A stretch of 39,623 nucleotides of DNA, taken from assembly GCA_023270155.1 (NCBI GenBank), contig JAGLTB010000041.1:1-39623 (forward strand), written 5' to 3'. The notes beneath the pieces are model-generated. The model was not told where the DNA came from, ran no database searches, and saw only the letters and a list, made by a program, of their open reading frames with translations. A program made the position numbers and the translations under genes. This document shows positions 1 to 10,609 of this stretch, in pieces. This stretch comes from Candidatus Heimdallarchaeota archaeon. Its GTDB lineage: Archaea > Asgardarchaeota > Heimdallarchaeia > Heimdallarchaeales > Heimdallarchaeaceae. Numbering within the stretch: position 1 is the stretch's first letter; each line of letters opens with the position of its first letter.

Positions 1-675
1 TTGTTTCTGGATATCGTTGCACATGATTTTAGAAACTTCCAGACAGCTTCAAGAGGGTTTGTTGATCAAGTTTTAGAAGATAAAGAAATTACACCAGATA
101 TGGAAAAGAAATTTCTAGAAAAAACAAGATCTTCGTTATTGAAATCTGAAACACTCTTTACTAATTTAACAATTCTAATGCAAAGAGATATTCAGAAAGA
201 GCATGAATTCAGACCAGTAAGTCTTCTAGAAAGTTTCGAAAATGCTGAAGAAGTATTACAAGATCTATTTATTGATAAAGAAATCAACCTTAATATCAAA
301 AATATCACTTCAGACAATAAGATAATAGCTGATATGCTTTTTGACCAGTTGATACTTAATCTTTTAACAAATGTAGTCAAGTTCGATGAGCGAAAGAAAG
401 TTGAAATCGAAATTTCTTATGAAGGAAAGAAAGATAATTCATGTGTCATCTCAATAAAAGATAAAGGCAAAGGTATTCATCCTGATGAGAGAGAGGGTAT
501 TTTCGAGAGATTTTCTCAATTTAAGAAATACGGAGAAGGGATGGGACTAGGCTTATTCATTGTTAAGACTCTTGTAGACAGATACAATGGAGAGATCTGG
601 ATAGAAAGTAGAGAAGAAAAGGATTATACTAAAGGTACTGTTTTCAGGATTAAACTTCCATGTGCTTTGAATTAG
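1..675 (+). CDS. Histidine kinase, C-terminal part (HisKA-like H-box plus HATPase_c); 5' end cut by window
   Basis: H-box-like 'DIVAHDFRNF', N-box 'QLILNLLTNVVKF', G-boxes 'DKGKGI' and 'GEGMGLGLFIVKTLVDRYNGEIWIES'. Confidence 0.85.
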   Translation: MFLDIVAHDFRNFQTASRGFVDQVLEDKEITPDMEKKFLEKTRSSLLKSETLFTNLTILMQRDIQKEHEFRPVSLLESFENAEEVLQDLFIDKEINLNIKNITSDNKIIADMLFDQLILNLLTNVVKFDERKKVEIEISYEGKKDNSCVISIKDKGKGIHPDEREGIFERFSQFKKYGEGMGLGLFIVKTLVDRYNGEIWIESREEKDYTKGTVFRIKLPCALN

Positions 676-825
676 ATTTCGGAATAATGGTAAGAATCTT
701 TTGTTTTTTTATCGAAATTTTATCTATGTTGTTCACTTTCAACAGAGTCTCTCTTCTGGTTTAAATACGAATTTCCCCCATATTCATTTGGAGTAGAGTA
801 CTTTGTTTAAAGAACTCTCTTCTAA

Positions 826-897
826 GGGGGGGTGGAAAAACCCCCTCCCAAACCTATCTTCTCTATTATCCACGGGGGGAGGAAATCCCCCACACCC
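826..897. repeat. Two adjacent G-run/C-run hairpin-like elements in AT-rich intergenic DNA
   Basis: GGGGGGGTGGAAAAACCCCCTCCC (826-849) and GGGGGGAGGAAATCCCCCACACCC (874-897). Confidence 0.6.
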
Positions 898-1015
898 TTC
901 TTTTCGTTTATCATTAAGAAGAATTAAATAAAATCATTCTGTACTTGAATTCTGATATACTCAAGCAAATTTATATAAAGGTTCTACATTCAAATTATCT
1001 AGAGGATTCTCTAAT

Positions 1016-1702
1016 ATGAAGAGCAGAATAGCTATCTATTTCATGCTTGTTTTAATTGTTCTCTATCCTTTTATCAATGATAGCTCAGCTTTTTATTCAA
1101 TTCAAGGTTCTCTAGTAACAGATAAATTACATGGTTTAGAAGAAATTATCATAGTAGAAGGGATCTATTTTTTGGTGATTGATAATACTGGGCTGGTATC
1201 AAAAAACTTTGAGAGAAATGATACATATGTTGAATATGCAATTATGTTCAATGCTACTTGGAATGAGGACATAACAGGTGAAGGTGTAATTCATAACGGA
1301 TCTTACCTAATGGTTCCATTCAGCTTTGAATACGAAGACGTATATGTTACTGAAATCACAATTACTTTCGATTCAACAAGTAGAGTCTCATCTTTTGTTA
1401 CAACTGATGCAGGTTTTACCCAATTTATTGCAGAACTAGCTGATTTGGAGCAAGAATCGATGAGACCTTTAATCATCTCTATTTCAGTTGTTGGGAGTGT
1501 TCTAGCAGTCTTAATTGTCTTCATTTCATTAAGAACAAGAAGAGTAACCCCCTTATCAAGAATTTTTAGACGACGACGACGACATCTACAACCAGTTAGA
1601 TGTGATAGTTGTGGAGAGGAAAATCCTCCAGGAACCACAATATGTGAATTTTGTGAGGCTAGAATTAAAGATACTGGTGAAAAAATTAGAAGTATTGGAT
1701 AA
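1016..1702 (+). CDS. Secreted/single-pass membrane protein with cytosolic C-terminal zinc ribbon
   Basis: N-terminal hydrophobic signal, internal TM 'PLIISISVVGSVLAVLIVFISL', Arg-rich stretch, then 'CDSCGEENPPGTTICEFC'; TATA-like 'tttatataaag' upstream. Confidence 0.8.
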   Translation: MKSRIAIYFMLVLIVLYPFINDSSAFYSIQGSLVTDKLHGLEEIIIVEGIYFLVIDNTGLVSKNFERNDTYVEYAIMFNATWNEDITGEGVIHNGSYLMVPFSFEYEDVYVTEITITFDSTSRVSSFVTTDAGFTQFIAELADLEQESMRPLIISISVVGSVLAVLIVFISLRTRRVTPLSRIFRRRRRHLQPVRCDSCGEENPPGTTICEFCEARIKDTGEKIRSIG

Positions 1703-1735
1703 TTAGAGAAAAAGAAAAAGGAAGAGGGAAAAGAT

Positions 1736-4204
1736 TTATACTTTTCTTCGTTTTCTAAACAGAATTACTGGGATAGCTATAATTGGTATAGTTATTAGAA
1801 GAATAAGTTTTGATAACTCATTTATAATTACATTATCAATTGTTATATCATACGCTAAACCAGCTACATTATCATTCCAATCTGTTGCGTTGATGATTAT
1901 TTGGTATGCGCCATTTTCATAGTTTGTTGAAACGATACTAAATAAAGCAGTATGCCAATTAGTAGACCAACTGTCAAACCATGTAGCATTTTTCAGAGTT
2001 AACTTTAGTTGTTTTATTCCTGCATAATCAGAGGCAACGACATTAATATCTCGTGTTCCTGATATTGTAAGAGAACCCATATCATCGATTATATCTGGAG
2101 CTATTACATCGAATGTTCTGTCATAGATATTTATTCCTTGAAAACTACCAACCCAGACTTCTCCTGTAGAGGGAACGTATAAAGCTCTTTTCACAAAAAG
2201 TGTTGAAAGCCCTTCAGCTTCTGATTCATATTTCAGTTCACCGTTTGTATAATTGTAAGCGTAGAGTCCAGAATTCGCTACAATGTATATTTCTTCTTCA
2301 GTGTCTAAATAATAGATATCATTGATTGATGGATAGAGTATTTCCGATGCTTTACCAAAGTTGGAAAAAGTCTCTGACACTGGGTTGAAAATTCTTACAT
2401 TTGGATATTGATCGAGTCCAAACCAGAGAAGACCATTTATCCATTCGAGAGAAGCAATGTTCCATAATCCTCCACCGAATCTGCTAATTTCAGTAAGGGT
2501 TGTTAAGTTATACAGGATTAAGTAATCATTTGTACCAACATAGAGAACTTCTCTAGTAGGATCTTGGAGGACACAATTAACTTCCAACACAGTTTTATCT
2601 GTAGTAAAATTTTCAACATGATATGTTCCTAAGTTCCAGTTATATATTACCAACGAACCATTTCCACCATTTCCAGCAAATTGAGCAGCTGTAGAATAAT
2701 ATATTAAACTTTCATTGTAAGAAGATGAAATATCTCTTACGTATCTATATTCACTCAGAGGTAGGATAGATTCCATGTTTGTTATGGTTGTTGTCACAAT
2801 ATCATACATATATCTATGATGATACATTTTCTGTGCAGTTACTAGTAATTCTCCAGCGGTATCTCCTCCTGCACCACCTATCCCTTCAATGAGGTGTTCA
2901 ACTGAAAGAGGATTCAATCTATCCAAGGCAGTTGGATCTACTCTGTCAAGACCTAGTAAAGATGAAACATACACATACCCATCTGTTGGATTATAATTCA
3001 CATCTGTAGCCATATTGTGTGCTAAACCAAATATTGGGCTTTGTTCTGTAATAGCTGTGGCTGGAGGTGAATAATTCATTTTTTGGATTCGTTGGACAGT
3101 TCCAATGATTAATTTCCCATCAATTGAATCTAATCTGATTGTAGCCAACAAGCTTTCAATTGGATAAGGAGCTCCAGTTACGGTAGGAACAGGATAACCT
3201 CCAGGTAATGAACCATACAATGATTTTGCTATTGCTGCTAAACTTGTTGTATTGAAAACTAATAATCCAGCTTCAGCGTTTGTTGTATAAGGGGAAACAA
3301 TGAAACCCAATTCGTTAACAGGATCGCAAACAAGATCTAATATAGCTCTTGAATAGTAAGTACCTTGAGTATAGTTGAAAGTCATGATAGTATCATTTTC
3401 AAATAACACTGAGAGACCATCACAAACTGCAGTTGGTTCATCATATGTTACAATGAATGTCATTCCAAGAGAAGGATAGAACTTTACAAGTTTTGTATAG
3501 TCATGCAGAAGTCCTTGACTGGTTGTAAACCATTCTGTAGTATTATCTGAAGTGTCAATTTTATATACACCCACAGAAGTCCCGATAAAAGCAAAACTTT
3601 CCGAGGAATTAACATCAACAGTCAGCATTTTTACAGAAGGGGAAGGTGGGTTATAACCACTTATATCAGCAAATGTATCCTTGATAGGATCATATACATA
3701 CAATCCATGAGATTGAGTAACAATCCAAACTAGATGATTCACTGGGTCAACATCAATAAAATCCCCTAACTCAAAATTGGTTGCAACTCCTGTAAGAAGT
3801 GGAGTAGCTGAATAGGGTTCCTCAGAATAGTTGAGAATATCAACTCCTTGAACAGATCCGATGTAAAGTAATTTTAGATCTTTATCTATTTCCAGATTTT
3901 GAATTTGCACATCTGTTAGACCTATCTCATCAGTGTAAACAGTTTGATTTGATAAATCATCTCTTTGGATTACAGCTAAACCTTCAGGAGCATTTGTGAA
4001 AATGAGGTTGTCTTCTTCACTTACTGCTAAACCAACATGACCAGGTGGACCATATATGTGTTCAAAAGCGTCATCTCCGTTTTGTTCAAATTGGAATTGG
4101 TTACTTTGATCATCTATTGTTGCATTAATAATATTTATTCCTGAAAGAAAACTCGAAAAAACTAACAAGGTTAGTACACTAAGTACTGTTATTTTTCCTT
4201 TCAT
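1736..4204 (-). CDS. Secreted membrane-anchored beta-propeller-like protein
   Basis: Signal peptide, repeated propeller-like blades ('LLYIGSVQGVDILNYS', 'VWVGSFQGINIYDRT'), C-terminal TM plus 'RKRRKV'. Confidence 0.75.
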   Translation of the reverse strand: MKGKITVLSVLTLLVFSSFLSGINIINATIDDQSNQFQFEQNGDDAFEHIYGPPGHVGLAVSEEDNLIFTNAPEGLAVIQRDDLSNQTVYTDEIGLTDVQIQNLEIDKDLKLLYIGSVQGVDILNYSEEPYSATPLLTGVATNFELGDFIDVDPVNHLVWIVTQSHGLYVYDPIKDTFADISGYNPPSPSVKMLTVDVNSSESFAFIGTSVGVYKIDTSDNTTEWFTTSQGLLHDYTKLVKFYPSLGMTFIVTYDEPTAVCDGLSVLFENDTIMTFNYTQGTYYSRAILDLVCDPVNELGFIVSPYTTNAEAGLLVFNTTSLAAIAKSLYGSLPGGYPVPTVTGAPYPIESLLATIRLDSIDGKLIIGTVQRIQKMNYSPPATAITEQSPIFGLAHNMATDVNYNPTDGYVYVSSLLGLDRVDPTALDRLNPLSVEHLIEGIGGAGGDTAGELLVTAQKMYHHRYMYDIVTTTITNMESILPLSEYRYVRDISSSYNESLIYYSTAAQFAGNGGNGSLVIYNWNLGTYHVENFTTDKTVLEVNCVLQDPTREVLYVGTNDYLILYNLTTLTEISRFGGGLWNIASLEWINGLLWFGLDQYPNVRIFNPVSETFSNFGKASEILYPSINDIYYLDTEEEIYIVANSGLYAYNYTNGELKYESEAEGLSTLFVKRALYVPSTGEVWVGSFQGINIYDRTFDVIAPDIIDDMGSLTISGTRDINVVASDYAGIKQLKLTLKNATWFDSWSTNWHTALFSIVSTNYENGAYQIIINATDWNDNVAGLAYDITIDNVIINELSKLILLITIPIIAIPVILFRKRRKV

Positions 4205-4280
4205 ATTTTTCTAATGTAGCTAGAATATTTTAAACCTATCTTATATCGGCAAAAAAGGAGAAAATGAAAGGATTAACGCT

Positions 4281-5510
4281 TTAATCCTTAAAAATTCTTG
4301 CTGCATTTTCTACAAATGCTTTGATGATTCTATCTCTTTTCAGCATTGTTTGTTCTAGATTGAAATGTATCCATCTTTTACTACCGAAGATTGGTTTCTT
4401 GATTTCAATTACCCTATGGGGAAGAATCAATATTAAATCCTCTGTTGGAAAATCATCTTTCATTTGAAGAGTTTTTCGAAAATCTTCTTCTACTAGTTTT
4501 TCTCTTTCTGCAAGATCTAAGAATCTATTGGCTTTTAGTTCAATCTTGGATAGTTTTTGCAGACTCACATGGAGATCATATTTTTCTTTCATACGTGGAG
4601 TTAGTCTCTTGGGTTTTCGAATCTCATTTAAGATTGCACCATATCGTGAGAATTCGACATTGATTTCTCTCTTTAACACCATTTGTTTAAGAACAAAGAT
4701 ACATTCTTCCAAACTCATACCTAATTCGAGAGAAACCGTTGTTAAATTGACATCCTTTTCATAATCCAAGCTTTCAATTATCAGATTTCGTTTTGATCTC
4801 TTTATTAATGATTTCCTAAGGAAAGGATGGTAGAATAACCATACAAATTGAAGTAAGAATATCCCTGATATTATTGCTAAATATCCTGATGTTGTATTAT
4901 ATTTTCTCCACTCTAATTCTGAGGGAGATCCAGCTATTGCTTTTCTGAATAGAGTGTCTTTTATCATCTTATCGTTTGTTATGAGATATATTTTCAATAT
5001 GAATTGAGATAAGAAAGCATAGATTAATATGAAATAGGTTCCGAAAGCAAAACCTTCATTGTAATAGTAATATCCATCAGGAATTCTCAGAGAAATTGAA
5101 AATACAATTATCAGGATAGTGCCTAGAAGTCTTAGAGCAAAACCATACAATCTGTATTTAGGTTGAAGTTTGAATATAAAGAGATAAGTGTTAAGAATAA
5201 CTAAAGAAGCTATAGGTAAGATGAAGGTAAAAACCCAAGAATCAATCGTCCAATACAATTCTGATCCTATATATCTTGAAGCAAGATAAAAGAATCTATT
5301 AGGTTCGATTAAAGCAATTGAAAATCCAACTATTGCTAATACAAGCATTGCTATTTCTGATATAAAATAATAAAACGGAAATCTACTTTTGTCATCAAGA
5401 ACAGTAGCTTCTTTTTTTTCTGTAGGTTGTTTTTTTTCAACAACTACTTTTGCCTTCTCCATCTCTCTTAATTTTTCACTAGGAATAGAATCTTCCCCTT
5501 CTGAAGACAT
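4281..5510 (-). CDS. Multi-pass membrane protein of unknown function with long cytosolic C-terminal region
   Basis: Long ORF, several hydrophobic segments, charged N- and C-termini; 'TTTAAATA'-like promoter upstream on the minus strand. Confidence 0.7.
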   Translation of the reverse strand: MSSEGEDSIPSEKLREMEKAKVVVEKKQPTEKKEATVLDDKSRFPFYYFISEIAMLVLAIVGFSIALIEPNRFFYLASRYIGSELYWTIDSWVFTFILPIASLVILNTYLFIFKLQPKYRLYGFALRLLGTILIIVFSISLRIPDGYYYYNEGFAFGTYFILIYAFLSQFILKIYLITNDKMIKDTLFRKAIAGSPSELEWRKYNTTSGYLAIISGIFLLQFVWLFYHPFLRKSLIKRSKRNLIIESLDYEKDVNLTTVSLELGMSLEECIFVLKQMVLKREINVEFSRYGAILNEIRKPKRLTPRMKEKYDLHVSLQKLSKIELKANRFLDLAEREKLVEEDFRKTLQMKDDFPTEDLILILPHRVIEIKKPIFGSKRWIHFNLEQTMLKRDRIIKAFVENAARIFKD

Positions 5511-5643
5511 GCTATAAAAGACACAGCATAATATTTAAAGTAATTCAAATACCTTATAAAAGAGAAATAAAATCCGACAATAACTTTCGTTTAAGTTTTA
5601 GCTAGTTTAAAAACCAATTTCTGGATTCATCTATTGAGCAGAC

Positions 5644-7482
5644 ATGCGCTTACATCTCACCCGTATAATGTTGATGATCATATTGGTCACTTGCATCACT
5701 CTCGATAATGTTACATGGGTGGGATTAGGCTTAAATCTGCCCAATTCAGAACCCTACTCAACACACAAAAGTGGGGAGCTTTCAGGGACATTGGGAGATA
5801 ACATCACGTTTGAATACAATGAAACATTTAAAGAAAGCTCCCTAAACCTTTCTTTAGATATAACGAGTATAAACCGTTTCTGTGAAATCCGTTTTTACTT
5901 CTTAGTGGAAGGTGATAAATCACTCAGATCTGATCTAATAGTTGGATTCGAATTCGAAACAGAGAATCTGGAATTTATAATCGGAAGTCATATGCAAGAT
6001 ACTTTTGAACATGAATTGATACAAGGATTTTCGCTGTCAAACGAAGTTAATTCCAACTTGAATTTAACGCTCAATTTCCAGGGTCAAGCATCCTATGCCC
6101 AGAATGGGAGTATAACTGTTCTAGCTCATACTGCTTTCGTTAATCTTCCAATTCCAGAAATAACGGAAATACAACAGAGTTTTGAAATCACACCTGAGTC
6201 GATGAGTTTTGAAGGAGAAGTTTTAGGTGTCAAGAGAGTATATGCATTGTCTGTTCTAAATAACTCATTTGACGCGAATTATAGTCTTCTTTTACAACTT
6301 TCATTTACAACAAACGATTTTTTCTCTTTTAAGAGAGAACTAAGAATAGTAGTCAATTCAGAAGAACAGGAATTTCTGAATTTTGATTCTGATGGAGTAA
6401 ATTCTATAGAACTGGAACTCAACCTAGATTTAGGTATTAATGCAATAATATTTGATTTTAGAATTGAGATGTCGATTAATCTCATAGAAATTAGTAATAT
6501 AGCGATTGATGGTTATGCTGCTGTAGATTCTTCTGATGAAGATGTCTATTATGAAATTTTATGGAATGATGAAATTAACGAAACAATCAATCTTTCTCCC
6601 TTTAAACCTTCGTTAAGCATTGCAGAACAAATTCTTAATATCTCAATATGTATTAGTTTCGAGGGTACAAAAGTATATGATGGGATAGGATATACAGTTT
6701 TCCAAGGCTTAGTTCAACTTACTTCTGGTACAATACAGTCAGCAGCTCAAATAAATGAAAAATCATTTTTAGAAATTCATACTTTCACATATAATTATCT
6801 AGATCAAATTATGATAGAATTTAATGCTGCAGGAGCAGGAGTTGGAGTAATTTATATTTACAACACAACTACAATCCACACCCGAGCATTAAGTCATATT
6901 AACAAGCAAACATATCAGATAACTATAGAAGAATTCATAGAAATCGAAACACCAACTATTGGTTCTGTAAGTAGAGAATATTATGATGTGATTTTTATAG
7001 AGAACAATACAGTAGGATTTAGAACAAATCTTTCCTTAACTCTCTCATCTCAAGATTCAAATTTTGGTGGTTTGAACATCTATTTTATTGTAAATGATGA
7101 ACTCATTTTTACGAAAAGTATAGCAGATCTTGGTTCGGAAGAATTTTCAGAACATGTAGTTTTTCGTGAAGGTTATAATGAGATAAGAATCATCTTTTCA
7201 ATATCAGGAAACGGAGCAATTGTCAGATTAGAAGACATCAAATTTTCTTTATATCAATCAGACGAGGAAACACCATTTGAACAAAATCAGGAATTTACAG
7301 AAATACCTTTGTTCAAGAGTCCAAAGACCATTTTGGTTGGAATTTTTGTGCTATTTGATTGCTGGTTAATTATGGGGATTATTCTTAGAATTTACAGAGG
7401 AAGAAAGTTTAGTAAAAAGCAACAAACAGAGAATGATGAATTCATTTTAGAGATTGCACAGATTTCCCAAGATAATCCCTGA
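5644..7482 (+). CDS. Secreted/membrane-anchored protein of unknown function
   Basis: Signal peptide, N-glycosylation-type Asn-rich ectodomain, C-terminal TM 'ILVGIFVLFDCWLIMGIIL'; TATA-like 'agtttaaaaacc' upstream. Confidence 0.75.
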   Translation: MRLHLTRIMLMIILVTCITLDNVTWVGLGLNLPNSEPYSTHKSGELSGTLGDNITFEYNETFKESSLNLSLDITSINRFCEIRFYFLVEGDKSLRSDLIVGFEFETENLEFIIGSHMQDTFEHELIQGFSLSNEVNSNLNLTLNFQGQASYAQNGSITVLAHTAFVNLPIPEITEIQQSFEITPESMSFEGEVLGVKRVYALSVLNNSFDANYSLLLQLSFTTNDFFSFKRELRIVVNSEEQEFLNFDSDGVNSIELELNLDLGINAIIFDFRIEMSINLIEISNIAIDGYAAVDSSDEDVYYEILWNDEINETINLSPFKPSLSIAEQILNISICISFEGTKVYDGIGYTVFQGLVQLTSGTIQSAAQINEKSFLEIHTFTYNYLDQIMIEFNAAGAGVGVIYIYNTTTIHTRALSHINKQTYQITIEEFIEIETPTIGSVSREYYDVIFIENNTVGFRTNLSLTLSSQDSNFGGLNIYFIVNDELIFTKSIADLGSEEFSEHVVFREGYNEIRIIFSISGNGAIVRLEDIKFSLYQSDEETPFEQNQEFTEIPLFKSPKTILVGIFVLFDCWLIMGIILRIYRGRKFSKKQQTENDEFILEIAQISQDNP

Positions 7483-7504
7483 TCTCATTTTCATTTTTCT
7501 CCTA

Positions 7505-7526
7505 CCTTAAAAAGTAATTCACATAT
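7505..7526 (+). promoter_or_regulatory. TATA/palindrome promoter element, variant copy
   Basis: CCTTAAAAAGTAATTCACATAT, 34 bp before ATG 7539; aligns with copies at 10574 and 18366. Confidence 0.6.
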
Positions 7527-7538
7527 ATTTTAGTGAAC

Positions 7539-8936
7539 ATGGCTACATCTACATTATTTGACAAACTAAAAACTGTGAGTCAAAATCAAAAGAAGAATAT
7601 AAAGGAAAATTTACAAACCAGAGGAGAGCTTCCCTGGAAATATCAGATTCTGATAGTTTTAGGATTCTGGTTCCTCTTGTTTCTAGTTATGTTTGTACTC
7701 TGGAATCCAAATTCCCAATGGGGAGTCATAATAATTGCAAGTGTAGGTTCTGTGATTGCAGTTGAAGGAGTAAATTATTTTATTAGAAGGGTAACTGCTA
7801 AATCAAGATCAATTGAAGAAGAGTTGGAAGAGGGAGATGTTGATCAAGTTGATTTGAAAAAGCAATCGATTCTAATTGGAGATTCTTACAAGAGAGGATT
7901 TGCAGTTCTTGCTCAAAGAAGAAAAAATACTTACACACTTACACCTTTGATTGTATTGGAAGTTCATTTAGTCTCTTCATCCTCTTTATCTGTACTAAGT
8001 TCTCTTTCAAAGGTATCGTTACAAAAAATCAGTCTACAGTATAATTGCAGTATTGTAGATACATCAAGATATGAAGTCTTATTGCTTAAAGGAAATAATC
8101 AAAGCTGCAAACAAATTTCTTTACTTAGTACAATTAAGAACCTGGAAAATACATTTTTCCTGGATGCGATTGAGTTAGTAAACGAGCTAAAAAGAGAAAA
8201 AAGAATTGAATTTGAATGTCCAAAGCAAGAGATTCTAAAAGAATTGTTCCCATCCCATGGTCTTATAGTAAATTTTGAAACTCACACTAAAGAAGAAATC
8301 AATAGTGTAGAAGTAACAGCTATAGAGATTAAGACAGAAGAAACGTTTCCTTTGGATGAAGATGATGTGTTTAGTGAAGAAGAAATCAAATATCTTCAAG
8401 AAGATCTAAATCAAGAAGCTCTATCTTTAGAAGAAAGTGAGGAAGATAAAATCCAAAAATCAATGATAAAAGAAGTCCTTCTCAAAGAACTAGATTTCTC
8501 CATAGATTCATTTCTTACAACAGCTAGGGAATATTATAAGAAGGCAATAGAAAGGAATTTGGAGAGTAGCTTTGCTGTAAAAACAAATACTTTCCTCAAA
8601 TTTGTGCATCTCTTTTGTGATAAAAATGACATGCCATTTTTTTATCCCTCTTACTCTTATTTACTCAAAATAATCGAATTCTTGGATGTTGAAATGCCTT
8701 CATCCACAGATATTGAGAATTTCATTAATAAATTAGCGAACGAGTTTGTTGAAGTAGCTATTCCAGATGAGATTAAAGAAGAACTTTACGAAGCTTTGAA
8801 TAAGAAATTTAACAACAACGGTTCTTCCAATCAAGTTATTGAAGATGTTATAGATTCAAAAATCTCATCTATTCCATTACCCCCCGAAAAGAATACTAAA
8901 AATACAAAAATCGAGAGAGGTACTCAAGATGATTGA
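7539..8936 (+). CDS. Membrane protein with two N-terminal TM segments and large acidic cytosolic region
   Basis: Track ORF starts at GTG 7533, but ATG 7539 (MATSTLFDK) fits the promoter spacing; hydrophobic 'ILIVLGFWFLLFLVMFVLW'. Confidence 0.75.
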   Translation: MATSTLFDKLKTVSQNQKKNIKENLQTRGELPWKYQILIVLGFWFLLFLVMFVLWNPNSQWGVIIIASVGSVIAVEGVNYFIRRVTAKSRSIEEELEEGDVDQVDLKKQSILIGDSYKRGFAVLAQRRKNTYTLTPLIVLEVHLVSSSSLSVLSSLSKVSLQKISLQYNCSIVDTSRYEVLLLKGNNQSCKQISLLSTIKNLENTFFLDAIELVNELKREKRIEFECPKQEILKELFPSHGLIVNFETHTKEEINSVEVTAIEIKTEETFPLDEDDVFSEEEIKYLQEDLNQEALSLEESEEDKIQKSMIKEVLLKELDFSIDSFLTTAREYYKKAIERNLESSFAVKTNTFLKFVHLFCDKNDMPFFYPSYSYLLKIIEFLDVEMPSSTDIENFINKLANEFVEVAIPDEIKEELYEALNKKFNNNGSSNQVIEDVIDSKISSIPLPPEKNTKNTKIERGTQDD

Positions 8937-9585
8937 AGACATGTTTTTCTTGAACATTATTGAATTCTATCTGAAATTCTGGCTGATTTCCTTGCTTCTA
9001 AGATGGATAATTTCCTTTCTACCAGGAAAAATATCAGATGTTGTAAGATTTGTAGGTAATCTAATTAGATTTCCCATAAAGAGATTCTTCTATTGGGTTT
9101 ATGGAGTTTCGATTATAGAAACAGATTTTGAGAAATCAATTTTCGAAACTGAAGAACTAAGGGATTTTGATTGTAGAATTACTTCTAATATTCTTGCTCC
9201 ATTATTTATTCAATCCTATATTGGATCATTCATATATTACTGGGCTCAGTATCTGTATGTAGAAAACTATCTATGGGTAAGTATAATCCTATTTGTTTTA
9301 GCTTTTGCCATCATTCTTATGGCGGCTCCTGATTATCACGAATGTGAAGATATTCTCAAAGTAAGTGTAAAATCAATTTTTAAATGGATGGGGAAACTAC
9401 TCGTACTTTCACTACCTGTTTACTTCTTAGTACACTTTCTTGCAGGTAATGAAGCTCTCGCACAAGGACTTTTCATAATCACTTTGTTAATTCCTTTTTA
9501 TCATCATTCATTTCAAGAAAGGGAAGAACCTATGATTAAATCGAAAAAAGCTAAGATTTTAGAGGCTGATCCTTTTGGAGAGTAA
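8929..9585 (+). CDS. Multi-pass membrane protein
   Basis: Overlaps previous ORF by 8 bp; several hydrophobic helices. Confidence 0.75.
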   Translation: MIEDMFFLNIIEFYLKFWLISLLLRWIISFLPGKISDVVRFVGNLIRFPIKRFFYWVYGVSIIETDFEKSIFETEELRDFDCRITSNILAPLFIQSYIGSFIYYWAQYLYVENYLWVSIILFVLAFAIILMAAPDYHECEDILKVSVKSIFKWMGKLLVLSLPVYFLVHFLAGNEALAQGLFIITLLIPFYHHSFQEREEPMIKSKKAKILEADPFGE

Positions 9586-9601
9586 ATACGAACTCAATAA
9601 G

Positions 9602-10558
9602 ATGATTGATAAAATCGTTGAAAATGTCGAATCAGCTTTGGAAAAGCTTGAAGGGAGTATATCTAAAGAAGATAAAATTAAATCTGAAAAACAGAGTACA
9701 CCAGATTCAAAACTCCCATTTCCAAGTATTAGATATCCCATTCCAAAAGACTCTATCGAAGAGGAAAATATCAAAGAAGAAACTATTGAGATAATTAAAC
9801 AAGAGAGCATTCCAGAGCCACCTAAATTTAGAATAGAAAAAGAGGAAAAGGCAGAAGTCAAACCAGAAATTTCTTCAAATTTAAATGAAGAAGTTCTAGT
9901 TTATCAAGAGAATGATGAAGACATTTCACATGATTCTGAGATTAATTTTATTGACATAAAAAAAGAGGTAAGATTAATACATCTTTATGGTCCTCCCAGT
10001 GGAGGTAAAACAACATTAGCACTTCAATCAGCAATTGAAATTTTACCAAAAGAGACTTTCTACATAATCACTAGTCATTCCACATCAATTCTAAAACGGA
10101 TTAAACAAATGGTAATTGATGACAGATGGAAGGATTACCCTGACCTTAAACAATATTTCTTCCCAATCCAGATTCAGAGTCTAAAGGAATTGCAACATCA
10201 AATCGAGCAGATTATTAATTTCAGTTCTCAGGAAATTGGAATGGTTGTAATTGATCATATAACAGATTATATTCGAGGAGAGACGCATAAAGAGGAGAAC
10301 AGAGAGATTCTAAGAAGCATCTTTGAAGATCTTTATATGTTAACAAATAAGAAAAAATGCAAAGTATTAATCGTCAATGGGTATGCTTACAAAGGTTCTG
10401 CACCTGCTGAAGACTTGATTGAATCATTTTGTGATATGACGATAAAAATAACAAATGAAAGAAAGGATTTTGATATTGAAATTGATGATCAAATAATCAG
10501 TACTTTTCAGATTGATAATTCAGGTTTCGAAAATATACATCTTAACATCTATTTTTAG
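9602..10558 (+). CDS. RecA/RadB/KaiC-type P-loop ATPase with acidic N-terminal extension
   Basis: Walker A 'LYGPPSGGKTTLAL', Walker B-like 'IGMVVIDHITDYIRG'. ATG 9602 is an in-frame alternative to the track start at 9575. Confidence 0.75.
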   Translation: MIDKIVENVESALEKLEGSISKEDKIKSEKQSTPDSKLPFPSIRYPIPKDSIEEENIKEETIEIIKQESIPEPPKFRIEKEEKAEVKPEISSNLNEEVLVYQENDEDISHDSEINFIDIKKEVRLIHLYGPPSGGKTTLALQSAIEILPKETFYIITSHSTSILKRIKQMVIDDRWKDYPDLKQYFFPIQIQSLKELQHQIEQIINFSSQEIGMVVIDHITDYIRGETHKEENREILRSIFEDLYMLTNKKKCKVLIVNGYAYKGSAPAEDLIESFCDMTIKITNERKDFDIEIDDQIISTFQIDNSGFENIHLNIYF

Positions 10559-10573
10559 TTGATAATTTATCCT

Positions 10574-10596
10574 CCTTTAAAAAGTAAATTACATAT
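10574..10596 (+). promoter_or_regulatory. TATA plus palindromic operator-like element
   Basis: CCTTTAAAAAGTAAATTACATAT, 36 bp before ATG 10610; contains perfect GTAA-A-TTAC palindrome. Confidence 0.7.
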
Positions 10597-10609
10597 TATT
10601 CTAATAGAC

